From Flavobacterium ardleyense (lineage in GTDB: Bacteria; Bacteroidota; Bacteroidia; Flavobacteriales; Flavobacteriaceae), in NCBI RefSeq assembly GCF_033547075.1, contig NZ_CP137891.1, positions 1,798,001-1,862,000 on the forward strand: DNA of 64,000 nt. Reading direction: 5' to 3'. Below, one piece after another: positions 1-9,053 of the stretch; within the stretch, counting starts at the first letter, position 1; each line of letters begins with the position of its first letter. The translations under genes were made by a program, and so were the position numbers. The notes under the pieces were generated by a model, which was not told the origin of the DNA, searched no databases, and saw only the letters and a program-made list of their open reading frames with translations.

Positions 1-318
1 TCGAAGTGGAACAATAGTCAGTCCTTTGGCTTGAACGCTACGAGCTAGTCCTTTTAGTTCCTTTTTCTTTAATAACAATTTACGTTCTGAACGTGCTTTG
101 TGGTTAAACTGATTCCCAAAAGTATATTCTTCAATATAAGTATTGATTGCAAATAATTCGTTATTACTAAATTCGCAAAAGCTCTCAGTAATATTAGCCT
201 TTCCCATTCGGATAGATTTAATTTCTGTTCCAGCCAGAACTATTCCCGCGTTGAATGTTTCAATTACTTCATAATCAAATCGAGCTCTCTTATTGTAAAT
301 ATTTATGGTTTTCAGCAT
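1..318 (-). CDS. smpB: SsrA-binding protein SmpB, C-terminus cut off by the window edge
   Basis: SmpB binds tmRNA and brings it to stalled ribosomes for trans-translation. The 106 readable residues start at an ATG (316-318) with MLKTINIYNKRARFDYEV and continue through AGIVLAGTEIKSIRMGKANI, FNHKARSERKLLL and KGLTIVPL, which are the conserved blocks of the SmpB OB-fold. The family is usually about 150 residues, so roughly the last third, including the basic tail that enters the decoding centre, lies outside the window. The frame is open to base 1. Identification is firm from the protein; the truncation is only the window edge. Confidence 0.95.
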   Translation of the reverse strand, partial: MLKTINIYNKRARFDYEVIETFNAGIVLAGTEIKSIRMGKANITESFCEFSNNELFAINTYIEEYTFGNQFNHKARSERKLLLKKKELKGLARSVQAKGLTIVPLR

Positions 319-394
319 AGTTGCAAATGTATGAACAAATCCTTTAAAGTACAATCTTATACTCAGGTTCAGATGTATTTATTGTATATTGTTA

Positions 395-2284
395 TTACCG
401 ATAATCAACCGGCTCCGGTTTTCCGATTTCAAAATCCTGAAAACCAAAATCGCTAGTCTTAAAGCTATTGGTTTTAATTAAATTTCGACCATCGCCAGGT
501 AAAGAAGGGTAGTAGGCAAGTGAGAGTTGAAATGAACTAAATACTAAATAATCATTACTAATTATAACACCAATCACTGCCTGAGAATACAATCTGCTAG
601 AAAACAAATCGGCTGTTGTATCGCCCAACATTGCAAACGTATAACTCATATAAGGATTAACTCTAAATCCTCCCAAATTCCAAGGAGAATAACCTTGAGT
701 TTGTAAGGTCAGCATCATTTTCTTGTCGCCGTATAATTCTGAAGAGTTAAAACCATTAATACCATTCTCTTCATTAATATTAATCATATCACCCTTTGAA
801 TGTTCTCTGTTATTTCCAATTACCGACCTAAATTTTACAAATTGTCTAATATTCCAGTTATGAAACGGCAATAAATTAGTAAAATAATTAGCCTGCACAG
901 TAAATGCAGTTCTAACGGTCGAATTGTTCGCAAAGAAAGTTCCGTACTCACTATTGCCACTAATATAGCCCCAGTCGTAATAGCGACCAATCGAAAATTT
1001 AGCTCCAGCGTAAGGATAATTATAGCCATTCTTTCTCAATGTTCCTGCAGAAATGCCAATAATTCGACCAACCGGAACATCCTCGATTACCCCATAATTA
1101 AAAATATATTTATCTTGAACATACTTTCTAGAGGTCAACGCTAATCCGGTGAGAAAGAATTTTTCGCTGCTGTAAAAACTTATAGTATCAAAGGCTACTT
1201 CGGGACGTTCTACATAGTCTTTATTAAGAAAACGAGCGGTAAAAATGAGATTGGTCGTTCGATCATTTTGAACACCACCTTTAAAGATGTTAAATGATAC
1301 TCCCGCCCAGTAATCCTGAGAATTATATTTGAAATTTTGTGATTTGTAAATGTTTTCTTGGTTGGCAATGGTGTCGGATTGAAACTGCTGATCAAAGTAA
1401 ACTCCTGCTCCCCAGCGAGTAAATGCTGAAACAAATGGCCGTTCAAAATCTAGTGATTTTCGATAATTATCATCTAAATCAATATCATACTCAACCGCAG
1501 TACTGATGAAGGTATTCATCATATTCGGAATTGTATACTTAGTACTATAAGCATTTTTTTTAGTATCCAATTCTCGTTGGTATCTATTTTCCCACTGATG
1601 TCCCATTCCTAAGAAATTACGTTCCTTAAGATAAAAATTGGTCCTGCTGGTGGATCCTGAAATATTGGGAATCAGACTCCATGAATCCAAAACACGTATG
1701 TCAACGTCTACGGAATCTTTGCTGCTAGCAATAATAATAGGCTGAACGACAACTCCACGAACAAATTGTTGCGTACGAATGAGTCGCTCAGATTCTTTCA
1801 TTAATAGTGAGTCTAAGGGTTGGTTTTTCTTAATAAGAAGGATATTCCTTATTGCAAACTGTTTTGTTTTAATGTGGGCTTTATTTCCTAATTCCGAAAG
1901 TTTTTTGGTAGGCCTGCGAGTTGTATCAGTTTCTGAATATCCAAAGGGATCCAAAGTTGTAATTGTTATATTTCGAATAATTTTACCTTCATATTTTCTA
2001 TATGAGATTGGTTTTACTCTTTTCACCCTATTCGTCTTACCACTATTACGTGACTTAACTGGCTGGAAAATCAGCTTATGAACAAATTTTGTAAATTTTC
2101 TTTTCTCTGAAAACTTTTCAATTTTCTCGTATACTACCGTTGAGTCCTTTACTACTATCGAATCTTTTACTTGAGACATCGCTGAGAATGTGGTAAGCAA
2201 ATAAAGCAATAAACAGCATAGTAAACGACATCCGGATACCGCCGGTTTGTTTGATGATAAATTTGCAGTTAGTAATTGCAACAT
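395..2284 (-). CDS. Outer-membrane POTRA / beta-barrel protein, BamA-superfamily-like
   Basis: Probable outer-membrane protein of about 629 residues. From the ATG at 2284 the N-terminus has a hydrophobic stretch (LLCCLLLYLLTTFSA) ending in a plausible signal peptidase site. The frame stays open to a TTG at 2335, only eight bases after the upstream gene, so the start is uncertain. A region near residues 100-210 (IRNITITTLDPFG, then RLIRTQQFVRGVVVQP) resembles a POTRA repeat. The remainder alternates aromatic beta-strands and ends in a barrel-like segment. It follows the glycosyltransferase gene closely and may be cotranscribed. A role in membrane protein or lipid transport is inferred from fold only; the substrate is unknown. 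Confidence 0.7.
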   Translation of the reverse strand: MLQLLTANLSSNKPAVSGCRLLCCLLLYLLTTFSAMSQVKDSIVVKDSTVVYEKIEKFSEKRKFTKFVHKLIFQPVKSRNSGKTNRVKRVKPISYRKYEGKIIRNITITTLDPFGYSETDTTRRPTKKLSELGNKAHIKTKQFAIRNILLIKKNQPLDSLLMKESERLIRTQQFVRGVVVQPIIIASSKDSVDVDIRVLDSWSLIPNISGSTSRTNFYLKERNFLGMGHQWENRYQRELDTKKNAYSTKYTIPNMMNTFISTAVEYDIDLDDNYRKSLDFERPFVSAFTRWGAGVYFDQQFQSDTIANQENIYKSQNFKYNSQDYWAGVSFNIFKGGVQNDRTTNLIFTARFLNKDYVERPEVAFDTISFYSSEKFFLTGLALTSRKYVQDKYIFNYGVIEDVPVGRIIGISAGTLRKNGYNYPYAGAKFSIGRYYDWGYISGNSEYGTFFANNSTVRTAFTVQANYFTNLLPFHNWNIRQFVKFRSVIGNNREHSKGDMININEENGINGFNSSELYGDKKMMLTLQTQGYSPWNLGGFRVNPYMSYTFAMLGDTTADLFSSRLYSQAVIGVIISNDYLVFSSFQLSLAYYPSLPGDGRNLIKTNSFKTSDFGFQDFEIGKPEPVDYR

Positions 2285-2342
2285 AGTGATAATAACATAG
2301 TTCTTTGGCTCAAAAGCGGTGGTTTTTTTATTCAAGTGTAAT

Positions 2343-4604
2343 TTATGTAATTGTTATTTCAGTAGCTAGCAGGGAAGAGTTTACTGATGAGGGAAACATT
2401 CTTTCGATGCTTAGTCTCGCCAAGAGATAGCTAATGGTAGACTCAGCGCCTTGATTTAAATTCACATTCTTTTCTTCGAGGCCATCAAAACAACCTCCAG
2501 TGCAAGGATTGTATATGGTTCTATTAAGATGGTTTTTTCCTAGAAACCAGTCGAATGAATTTTTCATCTTAACTAGATATTTTTGGTCCTGATATACTTC
2601 ATAAAATGCTTCCAAAGCTAAGACGGTATACGCAACGTCAATTGGCTGTTCACCAAAATTCTGTACTTCAGCCCCCTTATGGTGCCAACCATTGTTAGAA
2701 ATCACTTTAATTTCTCCAACTTCATTAAATGTTTTTGAAAGTAGAAATTTAAAAGATTCTCGGGCAATTTCTTTATACTTAAAGTCGCTACTATCCAAAA
2801 ATGCATACAAAAGTGCTTCAGGTAATACACTATTAGCATAGGTTAAATAGCTTTCAAACCAATTCCATTCTTGTTCTGCTTCATGGCGGTACATCTGTAC
2901 TAATCTATCTGCAAGGATTATAATAAGTTTTGAAACCTCTTGGTTTTTCTGACTTTTATTGTAGAGGTACATGCCCTTAATTGCAAATGACATCGCACGC
3001 GATGAATGAATTGTAGAAATATAATTAAATGTTTTCTCTAAAATTTTTTTTGCAACAATTTTTAAACGTGAATCTATTTTCTCATTACCATCAACAATGG
3101 ATCCTAAAGCCCACAAGGCGCGACCATTAGAATCCTCTAGGTTACATTCGAAATTTTGTTTTGTAAAAATCCTTTTATCATCTACGTAGTTCAAGAAGCT
3201 ACCATTACTTTGCTGACAAAAAGCAATAAAGTCTAAATATTTTCTTAATTGTAGAAGGTCGTATTCAGTAGCATCTAATGATATTTTTGCAACAACGGCA
3301 ATTATCGCTCTCGCATTATCATCGACAGTGTAGCCACTTGTTCTATCCGGTTCATTTAATCTAGAAAATTGATAGATTCCAAAATCCGTGGTCATTTTAT
3401 ATAAATGCTTAAAGGATATTTGTGGATTGTTATATTGAAGCTTTATGACATTACCACTTACATCTTCAAAATGCTTTGCATGAGATAACGCAGAATTTTC
3501 CCAAACAGTTGTCATTATTTTGTGCAAACCATTCATGCGCATATTGGTGCGTAAGGTAACATCAAAAAGTAATTTGTTAACTGCCTCCGCTAAAGCTTCA
3601 GAATCTTCTCGGGGAATTATTAGTCCCGAATCATTTTTTAAAAATTCAATCGCATGCGGCATTGGTGTGCTAATTATCGCACAACCACAACTAGCCGCAT
3701 AGACGAAAGTTCCACTCACCGCCTGATTTGGATCTTTAGATGTAAATAGATAAATATCTGTGAGCTGCAAGTATTCCATCAACTCCTCTAGGCTGACATA
3801 CTTATTGATAAATTTTACGTTGTTTTGAAGATTTAAATCTGAAACTTTTTTTTCTAAAAATTCGCGGTATTTTTCTCCTTCATTTTTTACTACGCCCGGA
3901 TGAGTCTTTCCAATAATCAAAAAGAGCACGTCTGGCTTTGTTTTGATAACTTTAGGAAGCGCATCTAAGGTAGTTTCTATCGACTTTCCCGAACTAAGCA
4001 ATCCAAATGTCGAAAGTACTTTGCGCTCGCCAAATCCATACTTATTCTTTAGCAATTGTTTATTTTCATGATCAACAAAGTGAGTACCATGGGGAATAAC
4101 ACTTATTTTTTTTGGTACAATATTATATTCATTAACAAGAATTTCTTTTGAATTCTCGGTCATAACCAGCACCGCATCGCTGCAATCGCATATGTTGCAA
4201 ACATTTTTCAAAAATGCTTCATTAGGGTTTGGTAAAATGGTATGAAAAGCCAAAATAGATTTTTTATTTATCTCTTTCAGCATGGTGCTAAATTTCTTTT
4301 CATGTTGCGCATAGAAACCAAACTCGTGTTGAAATACAACTAATGCAAGTGAATTGTCAGAATTTATCTTTTCTGTAATATTTTCAAAACTATTCGTAGC
4401 ATCTACATTTAAAACACATTCAACATCTTCGGAATCGTAGCTAAATTGTTCAGTGGAATTTTCTAAGGCACAAATTTTTATATTTAAGCAGGCATCAAAT
4501 TTGTCCTTCAATGCGCTGACTAAATCGTAAGAATAGGTCGCTATTCCACATTCTCTCGGTGGATAAGAAGTTACTAGCAATATCTTTGCACAAGGATTTT
4601 GCAT
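2343..4604 (-). CDS. GT4 glycosyltransferase fused to a C-terminal helical glycosidase-like domain
   Basis: A 753-residue two-part protein. Residues 1-390 form a GT4/GT-B glycosyltransferase: PPRECGIATYS at 15-25 is the N-terminal acceptor loop, STFGLLSSGKSIETTL marks the second Rossmann half, and SCGCAIISTPMPHAIEFL matches the nucleotide-sugar E-x7-E region. Residues about 395-740 look like an (alpha/alpha)-barrel, with FSRLNEPDRTSGYTVDDNAR, a FEC..EDSNGRALWALG segment and GWHHKGAEVQNFGEQPIDV, as in glycan-processing helical domains. There is no signal peptide, so action is cytoplasmic. The sugar and acceptor cannot be told; mannose-type glycan synthesis would be a guess. The gene runs into the outer-membrane gene downstream. 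Confidence 0.75.
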   Translation of the reverse strand: MQNPCAKILLVTSYPPRECGIATYSYDLVSALKDKFDACLNIKICALENSTEQFSYDSEDVECVLNVDATNSFENITEKINSDNSLALVVFQHEFGFYAQHEKKFSTMLKEINKKSILAFHTILPNPNEAFLKNVCNICDCSDAVLVMTENSKEILVNEYNIVPKKISVIPHGTHFVDHENKQLLKNKYGFGERKVLSTFGLLSSGKSIETTLDALPKVIKTKPDVLFLIIGKTHPGVVKNEGEKYREFLEKKVSDLNLQNNVKFINKYVSLEELMEYLQLTDIYLFTSKDPNQAVSGTFVYAASCGCAIISTPMPHAIEFLKNDSGLIIPREDSEALAEAVNKLLFDVTLRTNMRMNGLHKIMTTVWENSALSHAKHFEDVSGNVIKLQYNNPQISFKHLYKMTTDFGIYQFSRLNEPDRTSGYTVDDNARAIIAVVAKISLDATEYDLLQLRKYLDFIAFCQQSNGSFLNYVDDKRIFTKQNFECNLEDSNGRALWALGSIVDGNEKIDSRLKIVAKKILEKTFNYISTIHSSRAMSFAIKGMYLYNKSQKNQEVSKLIIILADRLVQMYRHEAEQEWNWFESYLTYANSVLPEALLYAFLDSSDFKYKEIARESFKFLLSKTFNEVGEIKVISNNGWHHKGAEVQNFGEQPIDVAYTVLALEAFYEVYQDQKYLVKMKNSFDWFLGKNHLNRTIYNPCTGGCFDGLEEKNVNLNQGAESTISYLLARLSIERMFPSSVNSSLLATEITIT

Positions 4605-4785
4605 ATTAGAGATCTTTTTGAAACTTATTAATTGATTACTAAATTACTATTTTAAAACCCAAGATAGATACTAAAGAATTTAGTTTATCACCACTGAATT
4701 ATAAATAGTAAATTTCTCTTAACAGGCAACTCTTTTCCTTATAATACTATTTAGAAAATTTATATTATTTTAATTTGGACATGCA

Positions 4786-5556
4786 CTATTTATTAGCTTC
4801 CTTTTCTTTTTCCTCCAAAGCTCTTTGCTTTTCTTTTTCGGCTTTCTCTTTTGCTTTTTCTATCTCTTTGAGTCTCTTCTTTTCGGCCTTTTCCTTTTTC
4901 TTAAAGAAACCTCTTAGTAGGAAGTTATCTTTGGCAGCCTCCATATTTTCACTTAAACCTTTGGTTCCTTGTTTAAGATTGCCAATTGTTTTGTCTAAAT
5001 TATTAGCAATAGCTTCATCGTTAATTAGGCGTCCTAACGTTCCTTCACCTTTGTTTATTTTGTAAAGAATTTGCGTTATTTCCTCTGAAGCAATCGCTGC
5101 ATTTCCAGCCGTAATTTCCAAGCTCTGTACTATTTCGTCCATTTCAACAGGCTCATTCGAAGCTATAAGTTGATTATCTGTAATAGATTTTGAATCTGAC
5201 GCGCCGTTCGAAATGGTAACGATCTTATCGCCAATAATCCCCTCAGAACCAATTCCAGCCTCCGAATCAACTTTGATAAATTTTCTAACGTCTTCTTTTA
5301 TAAGCATTTTAACCTGAATAGTGGTATCGTTAACAATCGTAATTCGATCTACTGTTCCTATATTAATACCCGCAAATCTGACAGAATTTCCAACTTGTAG
5401 TCCGCTCACATTGCTGAAACGTGTAGACAAGGTAAATACTGGATCAAAGAGATTTTTTTGCTTACCTATTATAAATATGGCAAGCATAAATAGACCAATT
5501 CCTACGATGACGAATAGACCTAGACGAACTTTAAATTTTGGTGTTTGATTTGCCAT
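4786..5556 (-). CDS. mlaD: MlaD/MCE-family substrate-binding subunit of a lipid ABC transporter
   Basis: MlaD proteins form membrane-anchored MCE rings that carry phospholipid between inner membrane and periplasm. The sequence has a single transmembrane helix (about residues 11-30) and one MCE domain (about 38-118, with RFSNVSGLQVGNSVRFAGI and IGSEGIIGDKIV). A helical region around 150-215 follows. Residues about 218-256 are almost entirely Lys, Glu and Ala, a charged coiled-coil tail absent from E. coli MlaD. Its start lies three bases after the ATPase gene, so mlaE-mlaF-mlaD form one operon. No mlaB or mlaC homologue is nearby. The symbol is by analogy. Confidence 0.88.
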   Translation of the reverse strand: MANQTPKFKVRLGLFVIVGIGLFMLAIFIIGKQKNLFDPVFTLSTRFSNVSGLQVGNSVRFAGINIGTVDRITIVNDTTIQVKMLIKEDVRKFIKVDSEAGIGSEGIIGDKIVTISNGASDSKSITDNQLIASNEPVEMDEIVQSLEITAGNAAIASEEITQILYKINKGEGTLGRLINDEAIANNLDKTIGNLKQGTKGLSENMEAAKDNFLLRGFFKKKEKAEKKRLKEIEKAKEKAEKEKQRALEEKEKEANK

Positions 5557-5559
5557 TTG

Positions 5560-6351
5560 TTATGATTTAATATTTTGTTTAGTTTTAAAAAATGATGATA
5601 TTTCCTCATCATCGCTTGTTTCGAATTCTTCGAGTGTACCTTCTTTATAGACCACTCCTTCTTTTAACATTATAACACGATCTGCAACTGTCCTTACACA
5701 TTCAATATCGTGAGTTATTATTATCGAGCTTGTTTTATATTTTTTCTGAACATCGTTTATTAGCAAACTAATTTCGTCAGATGTTACAGGATCAAGTCCC
5801 GTTGTTGGCTCATCATACAACATAATTTCGGGGTCTGTAATAATAGTCCGAGCTAGGCTTATACGCTTTCTCATTCCTCCAGAAAGCTCAGAAGGCATCT
5901 TGTCTATAGAATCAGGAAGTCCCACATTCTCTAAAGCTTCTAATACTTTAGCGTCAATTTCTTTTTTGGAAAGATCTTTTCGAGTTCGCTTAAGCGGAAA
6001 CTCCAAATTCTCTCTTACGGTCATAGAATCATATAATGCGCCGCTTTGAAAAAGAAATCCAATCTTTTTTCGGACTTCATTCAACTCTTCATTATTAAGA
6101 ATAGTTACATCTTGGTCTCCAATTTTTATACTTCCCGAATCCGTCTTGAGCAATCGTACGATACATTTTATCAATACCGACTTCCCTGTACCTGACTTTC
6201 CTAGGATTACTAAATTCTCGTTATCGTAAAGATTTAGCGAAATTCCATTAACCACATGGTTACTACCGAAACTTAAGTGAAGATCTTTAATCTCAACTGC
6301 GATTTTCGAACTCGCGTCAATAATTTCATTATTTGTCTTTGTATCGTCCAT
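5560..6351 (-). CDS. mlaF: MlaF-type ABC transporter ATP-binding protein
   Basis: This is the ATPase of the lipid transport complex formed with MlaE and MlaD on the cytoplasmic face of the inner membrane. All ABC motifs are present: Walker A GKSGTGKS at 51-58, Q-loop FLFQSGALYDS near 99-109, signature LSGGM at 156-160, Walker B IMLYDE at 176-181 and H-loop His214. The start ATG overlaps the end of mlaE by one base (6351), indicating translational coupling. Length 263 residues is normal for MlaF. The family is clear; lipid as substrate follows from the MCE partner rather than from the ATPase. Confidence 0.92.
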   Translation of the reverse strand: MDDTKTNNEIIDASSKIAVEIKDLHLSFGSNHVVNGISLNLYDNENLVILGKSGTGKSVLIKCIVRLLKTDSGSIKIGDQDVTILNNEELNEVRKKIGFLFQSGALYDSMTVRENLEFPLKRTRKDLSKKEIDAKVLEALENVGLPDSIDKMPSELSGGMRKRISLARTIITDPEIMLYDEPTTGLDPVTSDEISLLINDVQKKYKTSSIIITHDIECVRTVADRVIMLKEGVVYKEGTLEEFETSDDEEISSFFKTKQNIKS

Positions 6352-7190
6352 TATTTCAATAAATCAGTTATCTGTACAGCGATTAAATCCACAATAATTA
6401 CAAGTAGTGATGCCATAACTACAGCAGAATTTGCTGCTTTTCCCACACTCTCCGTTCCACGGCCTGCATTATATCCTTTATAACATCCCACCAGACCTAT
6501 TACAAGTCCAAAGAAAAAGGTCTTAATAATTGCTGGAAATAAATCAGCAAACTGTACCGAAGAAAAAGCTTGCGAGATAAATAAAACAAAACTCACATCT
6601 CCTTTTATATTTGCTCCGGCCCAACTTCCAATTATTCCCAAGCCATCCGCATACAAGGTTAAAACAGGAATCATTAAGGTAGCCGCTAATACTCTCGGCA
6701 CAATTAAATACTTGAAAGGGTTAGTCGAGCTTACTTCCATTGCTTCAATTTGTTCAGTAACTCGCATCGATCCCAATTCAGCACCCATACTTGAACCAAT
6801 TTTACCAGCGCAGATAAGTGCAGTAATTACTGGTCCCATTTCGCGTATAATAGAAATCGCAACCATGCCTGGCAACATACTTTCTGCACCAAAATTCACC
6901 AGTACTGGACGTGATTGAATGGTTAAGACCAATCCAATTATAATCCCAGTAATTCCAATTAATGCGAGCGATTTATTTCCGATTTGGAAACATTGTTTAA
7001 GAAATTCTTGAAATTCAAATCCGCGTGAAAATGTATTTCGAACGACTTTCATCAAGAATATAAAGACATCCGCGACGTTTACAAGAAACTCATTTACTTT
7101 AGACTTATTTTCAATGGCCTTGTCCCCAACCGCCATCGACTTTTTCTTTGCGTATTCTTTAAAATTCTTACGCGGTATTGCTTTATCCAT
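6351..7190 (-). CDS. mlaE: MlaE-type ABC transporter permease
   Basis: Inner-membrane permease of the MlaEFD complex. The 279 residues carry the family hallmarks: an amphipathic N-terminal helix with FQEFLKQCFQIGNKSLALIG, a first membrane span, the conserved block VAISIIREMGPVITALICAG with GKIGSSMGAELGSMRVTEQI just after it, and a C-terminal region ending in GRGTESVGKAANSAVVMAS. The first 40 or so residues are hydrophilic and make it somewhat longer than E. coli MlaE (about 260). It is preceded after two bases by the AI-2E family gene, so transcription may come from further upstream. Confident for family; direction of lipid transport is not shown. Confidence 0.92.
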   Translation of the reverse strand: MDKAIPRKNFKEYAKKKSMAVGDKAIENKSKVNEFLVNVADVFIFLMKVVRNTFSRGFEFQEFLKQCFQIGNKSLALIGITGIIIGLVLTIQSRPVLVNFGAESMLPGMVAISIIREMGPVITALICAGKIGSSMGAELGSMRVTEQIEAMEVSSTNPFKYLIVPRVLAATLMIPVLTLYADGLGIIGSWAGANIKGDVSFVLFISQAFSSVQFADLFPAIIKTFFFGLVIGLVGCYKGYNAGRGTESVGKAANSAVVMASLLVIIVDLIAVQITDLLK

Positions 7191-7192
7191 TA

Positions 7193-8380
7193 TTAGTCTT
7201 CGTTTTGTTTTTTAGAATCTGAATCCCCATTTGTTTCTGTATAAACTACTTTAGGTGCCATAGGATCTGTTGTTTCAGATTCGGCATTATATCCATCGAA
7301 TGACGAAAAATGCATTTTTTTCCATTTAAATTTTTTCGGTAAGTCGTCGCCAAGTAAATACCCCCAAGGTTCTAGCGATTCTACTCTGTCAAATATTACT
7401 TTGCAAATAGCCAAAATAGGTATTGCTAAAAACATCCCAGAAAATCCAGCTAATGATCCACCAATTATAATCCCTATAATACTTGCCAAGGCGTTCATCT
7501 CCACCTTTGAACTTACTATTAGAGGAACTAATATATTGTTATCAATAAATTGAACTACAATATTTACAGCAATTACTCCAAAAATAATTGTAACATCAGG
7601 AGTTCCACTCAAGGTTGCAGCCATACTTAAAAGCGCCGCCATCAATATACCAATGTACGGGATTAAATTTAACAATCCTGTTATTACTCCCAGCAAGATG
7701 GCATATTTAACTCCTATTATGCTGTAACCTATAGATGTAAGGGTAGACACAGTCACCATTTGTATCATCAATCCAACGATATAACTCTGAATTGAAACTT
7801 TAATTTGGCTCAAGATCTCTCTTAACTTCTCTTTATGCTCATCAGAAAATAGTTTGCATAAAAATTTAATAAAGTGATTTTTGTATAATATTATTAAAAA
7901 TGTAAGGATAGGAACCAAAATAGCGTTAAAAATGGTATCGGTAACCGATAGGAGCGTAGTTCCAACCATTTTCGTCGAACCTTCAGTTGCATCATCTAAC
8001 ATTTTTTTCTGCTCTTGTTTGTTAAGATTGAAATGTTGATAAACTAGATTTTGTAAGTTATCTATATGGAGGTAGAGGTTTTTCTTAATCATTGCAAAAT
8101 CTTCTACAACATCGCTTACTTGCCAAGAAAGGAAAAGAATAATAGCAGCAAAAAACGCTATAAATAGGAAAACGGTTAGCAAGGCAGCGATTACATGCGG
8201 CAGTTTTACTTTTCTATTTAAAAATTTTGCAATAGGTTCCAATAAAATTGCAAATAACAATGCAAGCAATAATGGAACAAGCACGTCTTGCCCAAGATAA
8301 ATTGCAGCAAAAATAATTACTAAACTTATTAGCAACAATGAAAACTTTACATAAAATGGAAGCGTAATTGTTTCTTTCAT
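7193..8380 (-). CDS. AI-2E family (PerM/YdiK-like) membrane protein
   Basis: A 395-residue polytopic inner-membrane protein of the AI-2E transporter/PerM family. The N-terminus has two or three hydrophobic segments (FSLLLISLVIIFAAIYLG and neighbours). A long amphipathic cytoplasmic or periplasmic region with KKNLYLHIDNLQNLVYQHF follows, then the conserved family core near residues 210-330 containing GLLNLIPYIGILMAALLS and the P-rich segment FLAIPILAICKVIFDRV. The last 50 residues are hydrophilic. Substrates are uncertain in the family: members export autoinducer-2 or act in ion homeostasis. It ends two bases before mlaE, so it probably leads that operon. Confidence 0.85.
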   Translation of the reverse strand: MKETITLPFYVKFSLLLISLVIIFAAIYLGQDVLVPLLLALLFAILLEPIAKFLNRKVKLPHVIAALLTVFLFIAFFAAIILFLSWQVSDVVEDFAMIKKNLYLHIDNLQNLVYQHFNLNKQEQKKMLDDATEGSTKMVGTTLLSVTDTIFNAILVPILTFLIILYKNHFIKFLCKLFSDEHKEKLREILSQIKVSIQSYIVGLMIQMVTVSTLTSIGYSIIGVKYAILLGVITGLLNLIPYIGILMAALLSMAATLSGTPDVTIIFGVIAVNIVVQFIDNNILVPLIVSSKVEMNALASIIGIIIGGSLAGFSGMFLAIPILAICKVIFDRVESLEPWGYLLGDDLPKKFKWKKMHFSSFDGYNAESETTDPMAPKVVYTETNGDSDSKKQNED

Positions 8381-8500
8381 ACTTTATTTATCTTTGTAAT
8401 GGTTAAGAAATTTTCCCTAACATTATAAAGCAAAAGTCGCTGAAAGAACAAAGTGAGTTCTTATATCTTATGAATATAATCTTACATTATTTAACATAAC

Positions 8501-9049
8501 TTAGTCAGTAATTTCCTTTATATCAACCGACTTTGTGGATATGAATCCGTTTGGTAAGATAGATACTGCTCGTTGTAGTAAAAGTGTATTTGGGTAAGTG
8601 GTAATAATTTTCTCTTGATTGCGCAAAATGGTATGAAATGCACGTATGTCCAAAATCTCGCCTTCTACAGAATGGTCTGCATCGTCTATCTTGATGTAAT
8701 CGCCAATCCTAAATGGGAAGGAGAAAAATACAATCATGCCAGCAGTAATATTACTAAGGATAGACCACTGAGCAAAAAATGCGATTCCAATTACAGTAAT
8801 TACCGCCGACAAAGCAGCAATAACATTGTGGGTCTTTACGCCCCAAACCACAAACAGTGAAATAACACTTAAAATTGTTATTAAAATACTCATATACTTA
8901 ATAACGAGATTTGCTCGCCTATCAAGAATTTGCGTAATTACAGCCGTTTTTTTGATAACTTTTATTAAGCTCCATCGAATTATAATCGCCACAATCAGTA
9001 TAGCCGCCGATGCAATTATTTGCTCTTGATATAATTCTAATAAACGCAT
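8501..9049 (-). CDS. Small MscS-family mechanosensitive channel
   Basis: A 182-residue MscS-like protein, shorter than E. coli MscS (286). It has three hydrophobic helices (about 10-30, 48-70 and 76-100). These are followed by the typical MscS beta-domain segment with FSFPFRIGDYIKIDD, EGEILDIRAFHTILRNQ and TYPNTLLLQRAV. The C-terminal alpha/beta domain that forms the cytoplasmic cage is missing, as in other minimal MscS homologues. The stop codon is at 8501 and there is a gap of about 120 bases to the AI-2E gene. It lies four bases after maf and is probably cotranscribed. Likely role: relief of osmotic downshock. Confidence 0.85.
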   Translation of the reverse strand: MRLLELYQEQIIASAAILIVAIIIRWSLIKVIKKTAVITQILDRRANLVIKYMSILITILSVISLFVVWGVKTHNVIAALSAVITVIGIAFFAQWSILSNITAGMIVFFSFPFRIGDYIKIDDADHSVEGEILDIRAFHTILRNQEKIITTYPNTLLLQRAVSILPNGFISTKSVDIKEITD

Positions 9050-9053
9050 AATT

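Noticed and set aside
8368..8396. A plus-strand promoter-like pair (TTG, 18-base spacer, TATCTTTG) at the start of the AI-2E family gene
   Set aside because: It points away from any gene, has only a short empty region downstream and no clear terminator, so a small RNA is possible but unsupported.
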